Shown piece by piece: positions 1-8,865 of a DNA stretch of 64,000 nucleotides (position 1 is its first letter; each line of letters starts with the position of its first letter). Source of the stretch: Isoetes taiwanensis (Eukaryota > Streptophyta > Lycopodiopsida > Isoetales > Isoetaceae); NCBI GenBank assembly GCA_021234155.1, contig JAJEKV010000080.1, positions 108,182 through 172,181 of the forward strand, given 5' to 3'. The translations under genes and the position numbers were made by a program. The notes below the pieces were generated by a model. The model was given only the letters and a program-made list of their open reading frames with translations, was not told the DNA's origin and made no database searches.

Positions 1-267
1 AACGTACTTCGTTCAGTTACGTATTGCTTTATCAGAATCAATTGGAACTATCTCCGGTACATCTTGTCATTTCCAACAGCGTTGAGTGTCAGACGATACG
101 GATTGAGATATACTTCTTCAGCGAAATCACGTGGAAGAATTTATGAATCTTTAGGTGTCTTTGGTAGCTCCAACTTGGAGATTGATTACCTACTCTCTTG
201 GCTATTAGAAGGTCCGGCCCACACCTTGGAGCAAGCTTCTTACAATTTCGATGCAGACTTCGCTGCT

Positions 268-567
268 TCACTTTGATCTTGAGCCAAAGCGTTGTCGCCA
301 ACTTTGGAACTCTCGACGTCCAGGTGCTTGTGGAAGTACTCTTTTAATAAACTCCTTGCTGCGAAGATATCCTCGAACCTCTTCTATAGTGCGCATGTCA
401 GCCAACATTTGCCTTGAAACCTCTACTTTTGACACGGGATTGTCCCAAGTGTTTGGAATTAGACATTGGTATACGTAGTTGATCATGAGCGGCGACATTT
501 GGGATGATTCACCGCGGGTGCTATTATCGCGAACTCCACCAGTGAATATTGGCTTTCCTTCCCACAT
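268..567 (-). pseudogene. Gypsy integrase C-terminal region fragment
   Basis: The minus-strand frame has MSPLMINYVYQCLIP, then a helical stretch rich in E, R and M. This resembles the part after the integrase catalytic core (S-P-F-x-x-V-Y-G-x-x-P, then a long charged helix). Assignment rests on pattern and on position at the 3' end of pol. Confidence 0.4.
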
Positions 568-927
568 ACTCTGCTTATTTCGGTTAGTTAAGTAGCATAT
601 CTTCCCAAAATTCTGTAATTAAGTTCTGTTTGCCCGTAAAATTACGGGGATGATGGGCCCGTGCTCATGGACAGCCGTGCAGGTCGTGTAAAAGATCTTG
701 CCAAAAAGGCTCATACAGAACTTGGGTCTCGTGGGAGTCTCAGCATGCCGGAACTGAAGATTTGCTGGTGAGAGCTTGTATCCATAGGCTGTGTGGGGTG
801 GTCACCCAAGAGCTACAAAGTGTACCATCTTAAAACAACTTGTAAACCACAACCATCAAGCATCTCTTTCCCTCTTCTTTGACATCCTTGGGAGCCTGTT
901 GCCAGGGGTATCTTGATGACTTCCCAC

Positions 928-1236
928 TTAGCGGTCGGCACCGCTAAAGTTCAATGCCTGGGTCAGTATACGCCTTGATACTGAGACACCATTGGCACTC
1001 TTTGATATAGCGAGCTTCTCTGCTTCATCCACACAGTAATAACCAGCTCTGGCACTTTTGCAAACTATTGATGCGTGGCTGACTATTGGGTATTTAACCA
1101 AGTGTCGTGGAGAATCAACTTCCTCCACGATGATTCGAGGCACACACAACTTGTTCTTATGGTACAAATGATTACCTTCCTTCTTAAAATTCTTGAAGGT
1201 CTCCCTCTCCTTATACATTTTTGCCTCCTTGCACAA
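928..1236 (-). pseudogene. Gypsy integrase N-terminal region fragment
   Basis: The stretch NHLYHKNKLCVPR resembles the G-x-L-x-x-x-x-x-L-C-V-P segment that opens gypsy integrases before the HHCC zinc-binding domain. Position after RNase H supports this. The zinc ligands cannot be placed with confidence, and no DDE core is readable downstream. Confidence 0.4.
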
Positions 1237-1414
1237 GCTATTACATGTAAGTCATCTTAACAGTTTCTGATCTTGCAAGTCACTGAGCTCAGTACATTCT
1301 GTTGGAGGATGCTTTAAACTCTGCTACACATTGAACTTGAAACATAAACTATATCAAAGTCTAATATTCTTGAGGAACTCCACTTCACCTTCGTTGCCTC
1401 AGTTTGAGATGTGG

Positions 1415-1678
1415 TTAAGTGAATACATATTGGAGACTCACGATGGTCTGTATCCCATTTGGAGACTTCCTCCCCATGGTGGTGCCTCCAAATCCTTGAT
1501 GCCCTACAACTACAAGCAACTCTTGATGCAGTCGTGGTGCATGTTTGGCGTTGTTCATCTTTGGGGAATGATAGGCTACTACTGTCTTCTGCATAGACAC
1601 TTTTTGTGGCAATCTTACTTGCATTCGCCTGACATCTTTCTCACAGTGCATGGGGGTCAAGGCAGAGGCGGTTGTCAA
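1415..1678 (-). pseudogene. Gypsy RNase H fragment
   Basis: The minus-strand frame contains VVAYHSPKMNNAKHAPRLHQ followed by ELLVVV. This corresponds to the gypsy RNase H pattern in which V-A-Y-x-S-R-K-L is followed by a conserved E-L-L-A-V-V helix. The serine/proline change and the surrounding garbled residues show decay. Confidence 0.55.
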
Positions 1679-1958
1679 AGCTTTCCTTCAACAATTCAAG
1701 CACTGCTTGGGCTTTCTTGTGCCAATGATCGCCCAATCATGTCCTTTCCCCCCTCGTCGTCTGATGGCGGAACCTATCTTTGCAAGTTCTTCTGCGAACT
1801 TCTGTGATACTGCTAGTAGGGAAACCCGACCTCATGGATATTCTTGGTGTGACCCGAATGGTTGCTTCAATCTTGGCGGGATGCGCTTGAAATCCCCTCA
1901 CGCTGAGATGCATGCCCCGGGTACTCTACTCCTCTACATTGCAGTGGCACTTGACAAC

Positions 1959-2216
1959 TTAGCGTGGCCCGGGTGCCTCCTTAGCTTCTCGAGCACTCTC
2001 CTTAGGTGTTAGCACATCCTCTTCCAGGGATCTTCTATACACCAAGATGTCATCAAAGAATACTATCACAAAAGTATCCAGAACTTTCCACAGAGTCTCG
2101 TTCATGAGCTCTTGAGCGTTCTTTGAAACATTAAAACAACTGATATAGCATTCTGTGAACTCGTAGTGCCTTTCTCCCGAGTCACAGTTTTGTGGGCGTC
2201 TTCTTCCCTTGATCAC
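1959..2216 (-). pseudogene. Gypsy reverse transcriptase fragment
   Basis: The 85-codon minus-strand stretch contains QELMNETLWKVL followed by FVIVFFDDILVYRRSLEE. This matches the palm of Ty3/gypsy RT, where the two aspartates before I-L-V-Y bind catalytic metal. The thumb and connection domains do not follow in frame; RNase H-like sequence appears about 400 bases further on in another frame. It is one surviving block of the element covering 1-5150. Confidence 0.75.
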
Positions 2217-2787
2217 GATGCGATGGTACCCAAACCTCGAGGTCTATTTGGAAAACGCCGCCTCTTGGAGCTGATCCATCAAATCGATCACAGGGTGCAT
2301 ACTTGTTCTTGATGATGTGTATTCGATTTTTTGTAATCATGCATCCTCAAAATTTTGCTCATCATCTTCTCAAAAGAATGGGTGCCCCAAGCGGCGAGAC
2401 CTTGGGTCTAATGAACCTAGGTCAAGCAACTCACACTTATTTGCTTCTTCAACTCGGTCAGCTCTTGCATACGTCATCTGTCCCCGGAGCCTTAACAAAT
2501 CGGCCGATGCACGGATTCGATGCTATCTTGCACTCAACTCCCTGTGGGGAGGAGGCACTTTGATCTCGTCACAGAAAGAGATCATGGAACTCTGAATCAA
2601 CAGCTATACTGGCACGGCAACAGCCGAGCACTTTGCTCGCCTTGCTTTCTTGACTTAGGCTCTTGTTTGAAGCTTGAAGATATATGCTACCTGCTAAGCT
2701 CTTTATGCACTCGGCGGCCGCTTCAGGGACATACTTCGCAGATAGCGATGGGAACAACTTCCTTACCGCAATCTATGATTTTGCCGT

Positions 2788-2979
2788 TTAGGCAAGGGTA
2801 ACCTTAAGCTTTCCACAATCAATGATGGCCCCTCGCTGGTCCAAGATACTCCATTCCCTATGATCAAGTGGTCCTTGCCTATCCCCATCACTTACGCCCC
2901 TATTTGGATGTTGATTCACAGCAAGTCGATTGTGAAAGTTTATCCTCTTACCGGGCGTGTGTCTTATCGCCAGCTCCAC
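2788..2979 (-). pseudogene. Gypsy protease-to-RT linker fragment
   Basis: The minus-strand frame ends in RGAIIDCGKLKVTLA. This resembles the segment after the gypsy aspartic protease (typically a W-L-x-x-H-x-A-x-I-D-C pattern followed by a basic K-V-T-L run) that leads into RT. It sits between the zinc knuckle and the RT fragment, as expected. The frame opens without a preceding protease catalytic triad that I can see, so only the linker survives recognisably. Confidence 0.5.
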
Positions 2980-3261
2980 TTGCTAACACCACGGGTCTCA
3001 ACTTTTGACTTCAACGCAGGTTTGAGCTTCAACATCTCAACCATTCTTGGAGGCCTTAAAGTTGTAGGTGCTCCCAAAGTCTATGGGGTATGAAGGACTT
3101 GGCCTTGGCCTTTCTGTGTGGAGATTACTGATGCGGTTGCTTGTATCTGCAGCGGCAAAATGTGACACTCACCACAGATGAAGTCATCTTTGCCCTCCGC
3201 CATCATCATCGAATGGTGTCCCATTCACCCCAACTCCATGTCTTGCACTCATGATGAAGGG

Positions 3262-3303
3262 GCAGTCAGCTGTGCAATGGCTTGTTTGGAAGCACACGAA
3301 GCA
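3262..3303 (-). pseudogene. Gag zinc knuckle (CCHC) remnant
   Basis: A 14-residue minus-strand stretch has the spacing C-x2-C-x4-H-x4-C of a retroviral-type zinc knuckle, which binds RNA in Gag. The glycine that usually precedes the histidine is serine. It lies upstream of the protease/RT pieces, where gypsy Gag should end. The surrounding frame is broken. Confidence 0.5.
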
Positions 3304-5159
3304 AAGCTATTTGTCTATGCACTCCACGCCTCTTCTCATGAGCATTGCGCAAAAGACCCTTGCTTGCTTTGGAGTAGTTTGACCCTTCACCTTGTCCTTG
3401 AAGGATACTGTTTCTTCTCCTACTTTGTTTCCCATAGTTGCCAGCTATATGGAACCTTTCTTTGGACTGGGCTAGTTGTTCATTTGTAGCTTCCTGCTTT
3501 GCTTTGCCCTTATCTGATAGTCTTTCTTTGTTTTGCCCATTTGCTGCTCAGCCCCCGTTCTTTGCAAGCTCCTTTGAGCCTTGGATTACCGCCCGATCTT
3601 TGTCTTGGGGTTGATTGCTCTTACCAGCTTTCTTATCTCATCATTTAACCGCCGATGTATCCTTCCTTTGCGTGCCTTTTCGCCAGAACTGTTGCCTCGC
3701 CAATCGGTGAAACCGGCCGCATCATGTGACACTTTATGTTCTCATGGTATATAATGGCGCTTGAAAGCCTTAACCAAACTTTTTGAACACACGCCGCGTC
3801 CTATTTCAACCCATTGGCCTTGACATAGCCCTTCCACCAAATCGCGAAGCTGCTCCCTTGAGGTTGGTTGTTGCCACCGCCTTCATCTTTGTCCTTCATG
3901 CTATAAAGCGTTACCATACTCACTCATCTCATCCGCCCAAACCTCGCTTCCATGCGATCTGGCATCTCCCGATAATTGCTAAACTTTCACGGCCTTCCAT
4001 ACATTACCGGTCAGGGCCTACCTTCTTTTCCTCGATAGTCACGAGGTCCTTGTGTGTCTTTGGCTTATCCCTATCGTTCAAGCTTTCTTCTACCTCTTCC
4101 CCTGACCTCGAAGTCGAGATGGGGCTTGAGTCGGAGGATTCCTCTTTGGGGGACCTCCTTCTCTTGCTCTCCTCTTGTCCTTTCGCTTCGAGGTGGTGCT
4201 TCCAAAGAAGCTGGACATTGTCATCCGGCCAAACTCACCTTGTGCTGCCAGAAGGCCTTTATCCGATCAAGGTGCATTTCTCATCGGGCGACATCTCCTC
4301 TTCGAGTCATGGCACCAAATGCTTCATCTCCGAGGTTCCTTTGCCGGGTGCGCGCTTCCAGGCGAGCCCTGCTCGTTCATCCTACGGTCTCGTGGTTGTT
4401 GTTCAAAGGCTCGGCCTCTAGCTGCATACACAAGTAGATCATGGCCTTACAATTAGCTTTATTTGTTCTATTGCATTATATGTGTTTGTTGGTATAGTTG
4501 TGGAACAAAATACATTAACAAAACATTTAAACCGCAAAAGAAAATATATTTATATATATTACTTGATTACAACATACTCAGGGACCAAAGAGTCTAACTA
4601 ATCTTGGGATCGCTTAGGTGGGATGGATTATCTGAGAAGAAACTTCTTAACTTGGGCCATTCCTACGAGGCGTCAAGTTCTTGAGGATATTCGTTGACCC
4701 ATGCAAGAACTATCACCAGAATCTTCTAGCTTTGGGGTCGGACATGTGGTAGTGGTCATTGCTAGTCTTCACACTGCCATCGGTGGGGTATGCTTGTCCG
4801 AGAAATGTCAAGTGCCATCGTTCTCTTGACTAAGATGGCATAGTCGGTATTTGGAGCCAGGCAGAGCATGCTGCCAAAGCACGAGGTGCGATGAGCATGA
4901 ACACTCCTTCTTTGCCCTTGGGCTGGTTGCGGTGGTGCGCTATTCTCGCAGATCCATCGGTAGGAGATAGTACCTCGGCGACTTCATCACCTTGCATTCT
5001 TTGATGACTCGTCGTCTCTCGGGCAGAAGCTCCTGTCCTCCGCATACTCGCCAGCGTCGATCCTGCAGCGGCGACTTCTCCATAGTCTCGATTTAGCCGA
5101 TGCGAATTACGCTGGCAGTCGATCTCGCCTCTTCTCACGAACATCCCGTGGAGGTTGGT

Positions 5160-6320
5160 GTCGAACTCGGCATCAAGTATTCGTGTGGTCTTGCCACGGA
5201 TCTATCCGTTCTTAGGTGTAAAACTCTTCTTGGGCCCAGCGGATCTCGGCTTCCATCATTTGGCGGATCTTTCTTTATGCGCTGAATATCGAAGTCGACT
5301 CTCACATCGGTGTGGCTTCGACTGGTGGGAAGTGGAAGCCTCCCGTCGATGAAGTCATCCAGATCACAGGCATTGTAGCGAAGATCTGACCTTTCGTCGG
5401 TCGGTACTCCCGGCTACGTATTGGGGAGGTTACGGATGTCACTAATGACAAGTACTCTGGCCCGTTTGATGATGAGTGGGGGCTAGGCTTGTAATACCTA
5501 GCGGCCCGGGGAAAGCGATGCGAACTGCGGTCTGTTCGAAAATTGGCATCACTGGGTTTACGCTAGTCGGCGCTCTGGTCGAAAGCGCCTCGACTCGAAG
5601 TCTTCGTCGTCAAAGTTGACCGCTTCATCATCTACTCTTTCCTTCTTGTTCCGCTTTGCGGTAGGAGCTCAACCCTTCTTAAAGAGGCTAGGGGTCTACA
5701 TCCATGGGAGGGATTAAGTTTCCCCAATGGGGTTCTCGGGGCCCGGTGGGGAAAGAAAGATGGCTAGAGCAAAATGCAAGTAAGAAAATACTTGTTTCTA
5801 TTAGTCGTCAAGACCATGTAGTGCGGCAACCTAGCAGCTTTATTGGTCAGGATATTTTGCAACGTTAGGGATATCATCTAAAGGCCGCTTGGAGGGACCT
5901 ATTTAGGGGACAAAAAATATCTTTGTACAAGGGGAAGTACTCAAGGATCTACCGTATCTTTAGCTTTGAATTCGAGTCCGCGACTTCACGTAAAAGCCGG
6001 GGGTTTTTGGCAACGCGGCTTGACATCTATTTAAAGACCTTGGCTCGGACTATCATCCAAGATAAGAAACCAAGGGCAAAAAGCGGGAAAAAAACCGGGA
6101 GGAAGAGGCGGCAGACGTCTCCGAGAGGTCCTCAGATGCCTACAAGATCGTCTTCGCCTACGGACGAAGTGCAGGGCGAAGTGGAACGAAGTTCGGGATG
6201 CTTATGCTCGTAAAACAACTACCGGACCCAATGGGAAGAGTGCCTCCTCAAGATACTTCAATATTTGATCTTGAAGACTACCGAGATGAGGAAAGTTGAG
6301 CCTTCAAGATGATGAAATCA
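5160..6320. other. Unassigned stretch between gypsy remnant and first small-gene region
   Basis: No gene is supported. A plus-strand frame at 5923-6213 (96 codons) is very basic, with runs such as KPRAKSGKKTGRKRR and an S/P-rich tail. It has no family signature and could be chance. The region may include the 5' end of the gypsy element, but no LTR pair, primer-binding site or polypurine tract was found. Confidence 0.3.
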
Positions 6321-6336
6321 TTTGGTTGTTAAATCA

Positions 6337-6843
6337 ATGCATAAACAAAGAAGTTACGTACAAGAAGGCTTCTTGATTAAGGACAAAATGTCCTTCATTG
6401 ATTGTTGCACTCATATAAAGAACATGCGAGTTATGAAGGTAGCGGTTGGTGAAGAACTTGAAGCTATCGGTGATGTAACATTATGCGAACTCGGCCTACT
6501 AGACAAGTATGGCGTGTCTGCTGATGACATCAAGAAATACGTCTTTTGGTCGAAGGAATTTCTGCAAAACAGGAAATCAAAGAACCAACAGCACACCACA
6601 AAACTATCAGATAAGGTGATGGCTGAGCTGAGAAGAAAGGTTGCCGTCCTGAAAGATGTTGATGGTGACTTACCTGCACTCCAATACCTGGTCTCTACCG
6701 GCTATAAAGGTCTCCTATCCGATACAACAATAGGCCCTCGCAATATTAAGCAGAGTTTCATTAAATTTGGAATTCTGAAGACAAGTTGGAATAATTTTTA
6801 TATAGTATACCTTGGAGGGTTATGTATACCTCAATATGTATAG
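6337..6843 (+). CDS. Hypothetical 168-residue protein, unrecognised
   Basis: An open frame runs from an ATG at 6337. I chose it over an upstream in-frame TTG because plants initiate at ATG. The protein is hydrophilic, charged and lacks a signal peptide or membrane span. The part from about residue 25 to 150 looks protein-like, with balanced residues (for example MAELRRKVAVLKDVDGDLPA) and an acidic-amphipathic pattern. I recognise no family. The last ~15 codons run into the AT-rich repeat at 6841, so the true end may be an intron donor or a decayed junction before 6790. The next genes are the small paralogues at 7-8.5 kb. It could be one exon of a longer gene or a captured fragment. Confidence 0.35.
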   Translation: MHKQRSYVQEGFLIKDKMSFIDCCTHIKNMRVMKVAVGEELEAIGDVTLCELGLLDKYGVSADDIKKYVFWSKEFLQNRKSKNQQHTTKLSDKVMAELRRKVAVLKDVDGDLPALQYLVSTGYKGLLSDTTIGPRNIKQSFIKFGILKTSWNNFYIVYLGGLCIPQYV

Positions 6844-7022
6844 TATGGTTATGTGTATTACAAAAGGTTATGTATACCTGTTGTATACTAACACAACCAG
6901 ATTACAATAAGATGATAAGTACTATTACTTATAGTATGGTTATGTGTATTACAAAAGGTTATATATGCCTGTTGTATACTAACACAACCAGATTACAACA
7001 AGATGATAAGTACTATTATTCT
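6841..7022. repeat. Two tandem copies of a 91-bp AT-rich unit
   Basis: The unit beginning TAGTATGGTTATGTGTATTA starts at 6841 and again at 6932, with only a few differences. It lies directly downstream of the stop codon of the minus-strand 80-residue gene, so it would be in that gene's 3' UTR. Confidence 0.9.
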
Positions 7023-7032
7023 TCTACTATTA

Positions 7033-7275
7033 CTATTCTGAATCATCAGAACCAGAAGAAGGCGCTCCAGAGATCCTTTCGATCATGAACATTTGATGCT
7101 CTCTATTCCATATAAGATGGATGATAACATCGAAGGGATCAGGATAATGGTGAGGATTGAGAGCAACAGTGGTGAGCCAGTCTTCAAGCGGTATATCTCG
7201 CTCGCGGAACCGCTTGAAGTCCTCATGATTCATCTTGCAAGTGATAGAATCACGTTCAGGACCAGAATGCGTCAT
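7033..7275 (-). CDS. 80-residue acidic-tailed protein, paralogue 1 (divergent copy)
   Basis: From the ATG at 7275 this minus-strand frame is exactly 80 codons plus stop, the same length as the two plus-strand relatives at 7751 and 8273. Shared positions include I-x-C-x-M near residue 11, then x-D-F/L, a central L/P segment, V-I-H-L-x-W near residue 55, and a C-terminal S-D/D-D-E acid tail. It lacks the L-Q-S-K-A block of the other two. No signal peptide, membrane segment or catalytic motif is visible, and I do not recognise the family. It is transcribed divergently from paralogue 2. A TATA-like GTATAAATATA lies on its strand about 50 bases upstream. Equal length and retained pattern argue for real coding sequence. 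Confidence 0.6.
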   Translation of the reverse strand: MTHSGPERDSITCKMNHEDFKRFRERDIPLEDWLTTVALNPHHYPDPFDVIIHLIWNREHQMFMIERISGAPSSGSDDSE

Positions 7276-7317
7276 AGTTAGACGGAGGCCAATGTTGCTG
7301 CACTCGGCAATTTGATG

Positions 7318-7328
7318 TATATTTATAC
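7318..7328 (-). promoter_or_regulatory. Candidate TATA box of paralogue 1
   Basis: The minus strand reads GTATAAATATA about 50 bases before the ATG at 7275. The placement resembles the 43-base TATA-to-ATG spacing of its two relatives, but the flanking sequence is not conserved with them. Confidence 0.4.
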
Positions 7329-7436
7329 CCACCAAAATTATTGATGGTATATACATAGAAATTATTGGATCATATACATACTTGTATGGTACTCGTATAA
7401 TGGCAATGAACATCAATAATTCACATCAATAATTTT

Positions 7437-7696
7437 GGGTAAAAGCATGAAAGGGTGTCTATAAATGTATCCCTTTTGGTACATGTGGCTATATTACACA
7501 AATCACCCAAAGTACCCAAAAAGTACATGCATAGCCAAAACATATCCGAAATTTAGCTTAAATGTATATGCAAAGTACATAAAATAAAAAAGTGTATGTT
7601 TATACAAATAAAAAATAACCAAAATGTACGTGAAAAGTATCCATATTTGTACATCAATTCAGTACAATGTACGTACACCCTTTCATGCTTTTACCC
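7437..7696. mobile_element. 260-bp terminal-inverted-repeat element (MITE-like)
   Basis: The ends are a perfect 22-base inverted repeat (7437-7458 and 7675-7696), each outer end being GGGTAAAAGC. TTTT flanks both sides (7433-7436 and 7697-7700), compatible with a short target duplication. The interior is AT-rich with many GTACAT-type words and no coding. The paralogous upstream region of the gene at 8273 reads CACATCAATAATTT directly into CACCTCACTATAAAAG. Here the same left flank (CACATCAATAATTTT) and right flank (ACTTCACTATAAAAG) are separated by these 260 bases, so paralogue 3 preserves the empty site. The superfamily is not clear from the ends. Confidence 0.8.
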
Positions 7697-7707
7697 TTTT
7701 ACTTCAC

Positions 7708-7714
7708 TATAAAA
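7708..7714 (+). promoter_or_regulatory. TATA box of paralogue 2
   Basis: TATAAAA lies 43 bases before the ATG at 7751. The block from TCACTATAAAAGCAGCTCC through the ATG is nearly identical to the one before paralogue 3, with identical spacing. Conservation of TATA box and leader together supports a functional core promoter. Confidence 0.8.
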
Positions 7715-7750
7715 GCAGCTCCATTCGGTGGTAGAGGTCATTCATCTCCC

Positions 7751-7993
7751 ATGGCTTCCTTGCATGATCGTCCGGAGAACATCCGAACCATCAAGTGCTA
7801 CATGAGCTACAATGATCTGTATGATTGCGCAATAAAGAGTGTCAAGATGGATCCATGGCTGCAATCCAAAGCAGATGGTCCTACGAGTGCTTGCAGGAAG
7901 CTCACGCGTGTTGTGATCCACCTATATTGGCTTCCTGATCATGAGATCTATGAGCTGAATGCCATCACCTCAGCAGGTGTTGATGATGAGTGA
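7751..7993 (+). CDS. 80-residue acidic-tailed protein, paralogue 2
   Basis: An upstream in-frame ATG at 7667 exists, but it lies before the TATA box. The ATG at 7751 has the context CCCATGG, matches the start of paralogue 3, and gives exactly 80 codons. Features shared with paralogue 3 are T-I-K-C-x-M-S-Y-x-D-L near the N-terminus, a D-P-W/Y-L-Q-S-K-A block, a second cysteine, R-V-x-I-H-L-x-W-L-P, Y-E-x-x-x-I-T and a terminal D-D-E. It is probably a small soluble protein, since no targeting or membrane signal is seen. Function unknown. The 260-bp inverted-repeat element sits just upstream of its TATA box, which may have changed its regulation. Confidence 0.75.
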   Translation: MASLHDRPENIRTIKCYMSYNDLYDCAIKSVKMDPWLQSKADGPTSACRKLTRVVIHLYWLPDHEIYELNAITSAGVDDE

Positions 7994-7999
7994 ATCAGT

Positions 8000-8090
8000 G
8001 ATGATCTGTATACCTGTTAAGGACATAATAATATAAGCACTTATGATTTGTGTATCTGTTAAGGATATAATAATATAAGCATAGTGAATA
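8000..8090. repeat. Short direct repeat after paralogue 2
   Basis: The words CTGTTAAGGAYATAATAATA and TATAAGC occur twice about 45 bases apart, forming an imperfect tandem pair in the presumed 3' UTR of paralogue 2. Confidence 0.7.
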
Positions 8091-8128
8091 TTAGTTGATG
8101 TATAGAATCTGAGTAATTAAATATTTCA

Positions 8129-8167
8129 TACATGATACTTGTACATGATACTTGTACATGATACTTG
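8129..8167. repeat. Three tandem copies of a 13-bp unit
   Basis: TACATGATACTTG is repeated three times without change, about 65-100 bases upstream of the TATA box of paralogue 3. Confidence 0.95.
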
Positions 8168-8229
8168 TACACGCTCAATAATGGCGCTACAGTCTACTCC
8201 AATTATTCACATCAATAATTTCACCTCAC

Positions 8230-8236
8230 TATAAAA
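8230..8236 (+). promoter_or_regulatory. TATA box of paralogue 3
   Basis: TATAAAA lies 43 bases before the ATG at 8273, with the same leader as paralogue 2 (AGCAGCTCCATTCGG, then AGAGGTCATTCATCTCCC). Confidence 0.8.
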
Positions 8237-8272
8237 GCAGCTCCATTCGGGGCTAGAGGTCATTCATCTCCC

Positions 8273-8515
8273 ATGGATTATTCGCCTTTTTCTGTCCACC
8301 ACATCGAGGCGATCAAGTGCTCAATGAGCTACACTGATCTTGTGGGTTGTAGTGATAGGGGTATTCTTCTTGATCCCTACCTGCAATCCAAAGCCAATGG
8401 TGCTGAGATTCGTTGCCCCGGGCTGATTCGTGTTATGATCCACCTCATTTGGCTTCCCGAGCGCAATAGCTATGAGATAAGTGGGATCACCACAACAGAT
8501 AATGATGATGAGTGA
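8273..8515 (+). CDS. 80-residue acidic-tailed protein, paralogue 3
   Basis: This 80-codon frame starts in a CCCATGG context. It aligns end to end with paralogue 2: A-I-K-C-S-M-S-Y-T-D-L, D-P-Y-L-Q-S-K-A-N-G, R-V-M-I-H-L-I-W-L-P, Y-E-I-S-G-I-T and a D-D-E C-terminus. Most differences lie in the first ten residues and a few loop positions, while length and promoter are unchanged. That pattern points to selection or very recent duplication. No known domain is recognised. Upstream it lacks the 260-bp insertion of paralogue 2. Confidence 0.75.
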   Translation: MDYSPFSVHHIEAIKCSMSYTDLVGCSDRGILLDPYLQSKANGAEIRCPGLIRVMIHLIWLPERNSYEISGITTTDNDDE

Positions 8516-8865
8516 ATCACCATATAAGCACTTCTGACCATCTTATCTATGAATCATGTATGCATTTATATATTAAAGATGTAAGCAGTTATATATGATC
8601 TACATTATAGTAATGTACAAGATCTTATGTATTAAGATGAAAGATATGTATTACAAGTACAAGATCTCATGTATTAAGATGAACAATGTGCTATGTCTTT
8701 CCACATGTCTACAATATATTTTGGAATTTGGACAGTTTTCGGCCTCTTGCCATTGGCATCCCAAGCATAATGAATAGCATCTAAATTTTCGTACCTTGAA
8801 GGATCGGAAGGATTAGGCCGCCAACGCTTAGTTAAGCAGTCTTTGTAGTCCCCTCCAGTAGGCTT

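Larger units (their letters stand above)
1..5150 (-). mobile_element. Decayed Ty3/gypsy LTR retrotransposon, cut by the window edge
   Basis: Minus-strand fragments occur in gag-PR-RT-RNase H-IN order from high to low coordinates. There is a CCHC zinc knuckle near 3.28 kb, a protease-to-RT linker near 2.8-2.98 kb, an RT fragment with a DDILVY box near 2.06 kb, an RNase H piece near 1.5 kb, and integrase pieces near 1.2 and 0.4 kb. The order and motifs are those of a Ty3/gypsy pol. No fragment is longer than about 120 codons, and the frame changes between them, so the copy is dead. No LTR was recognised. The 3' LTR should lie left of position 1 and the 5' end somewhere in 4-6 kb. The upper boundary is a guess based on minus-strand reading frames that could be gag. 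Confidence 0.7.

Noticed and set aside
1331-1807. 158-codon plus-strand frame
   Set aside because: It is the antisense of the gypsy RNase H region.
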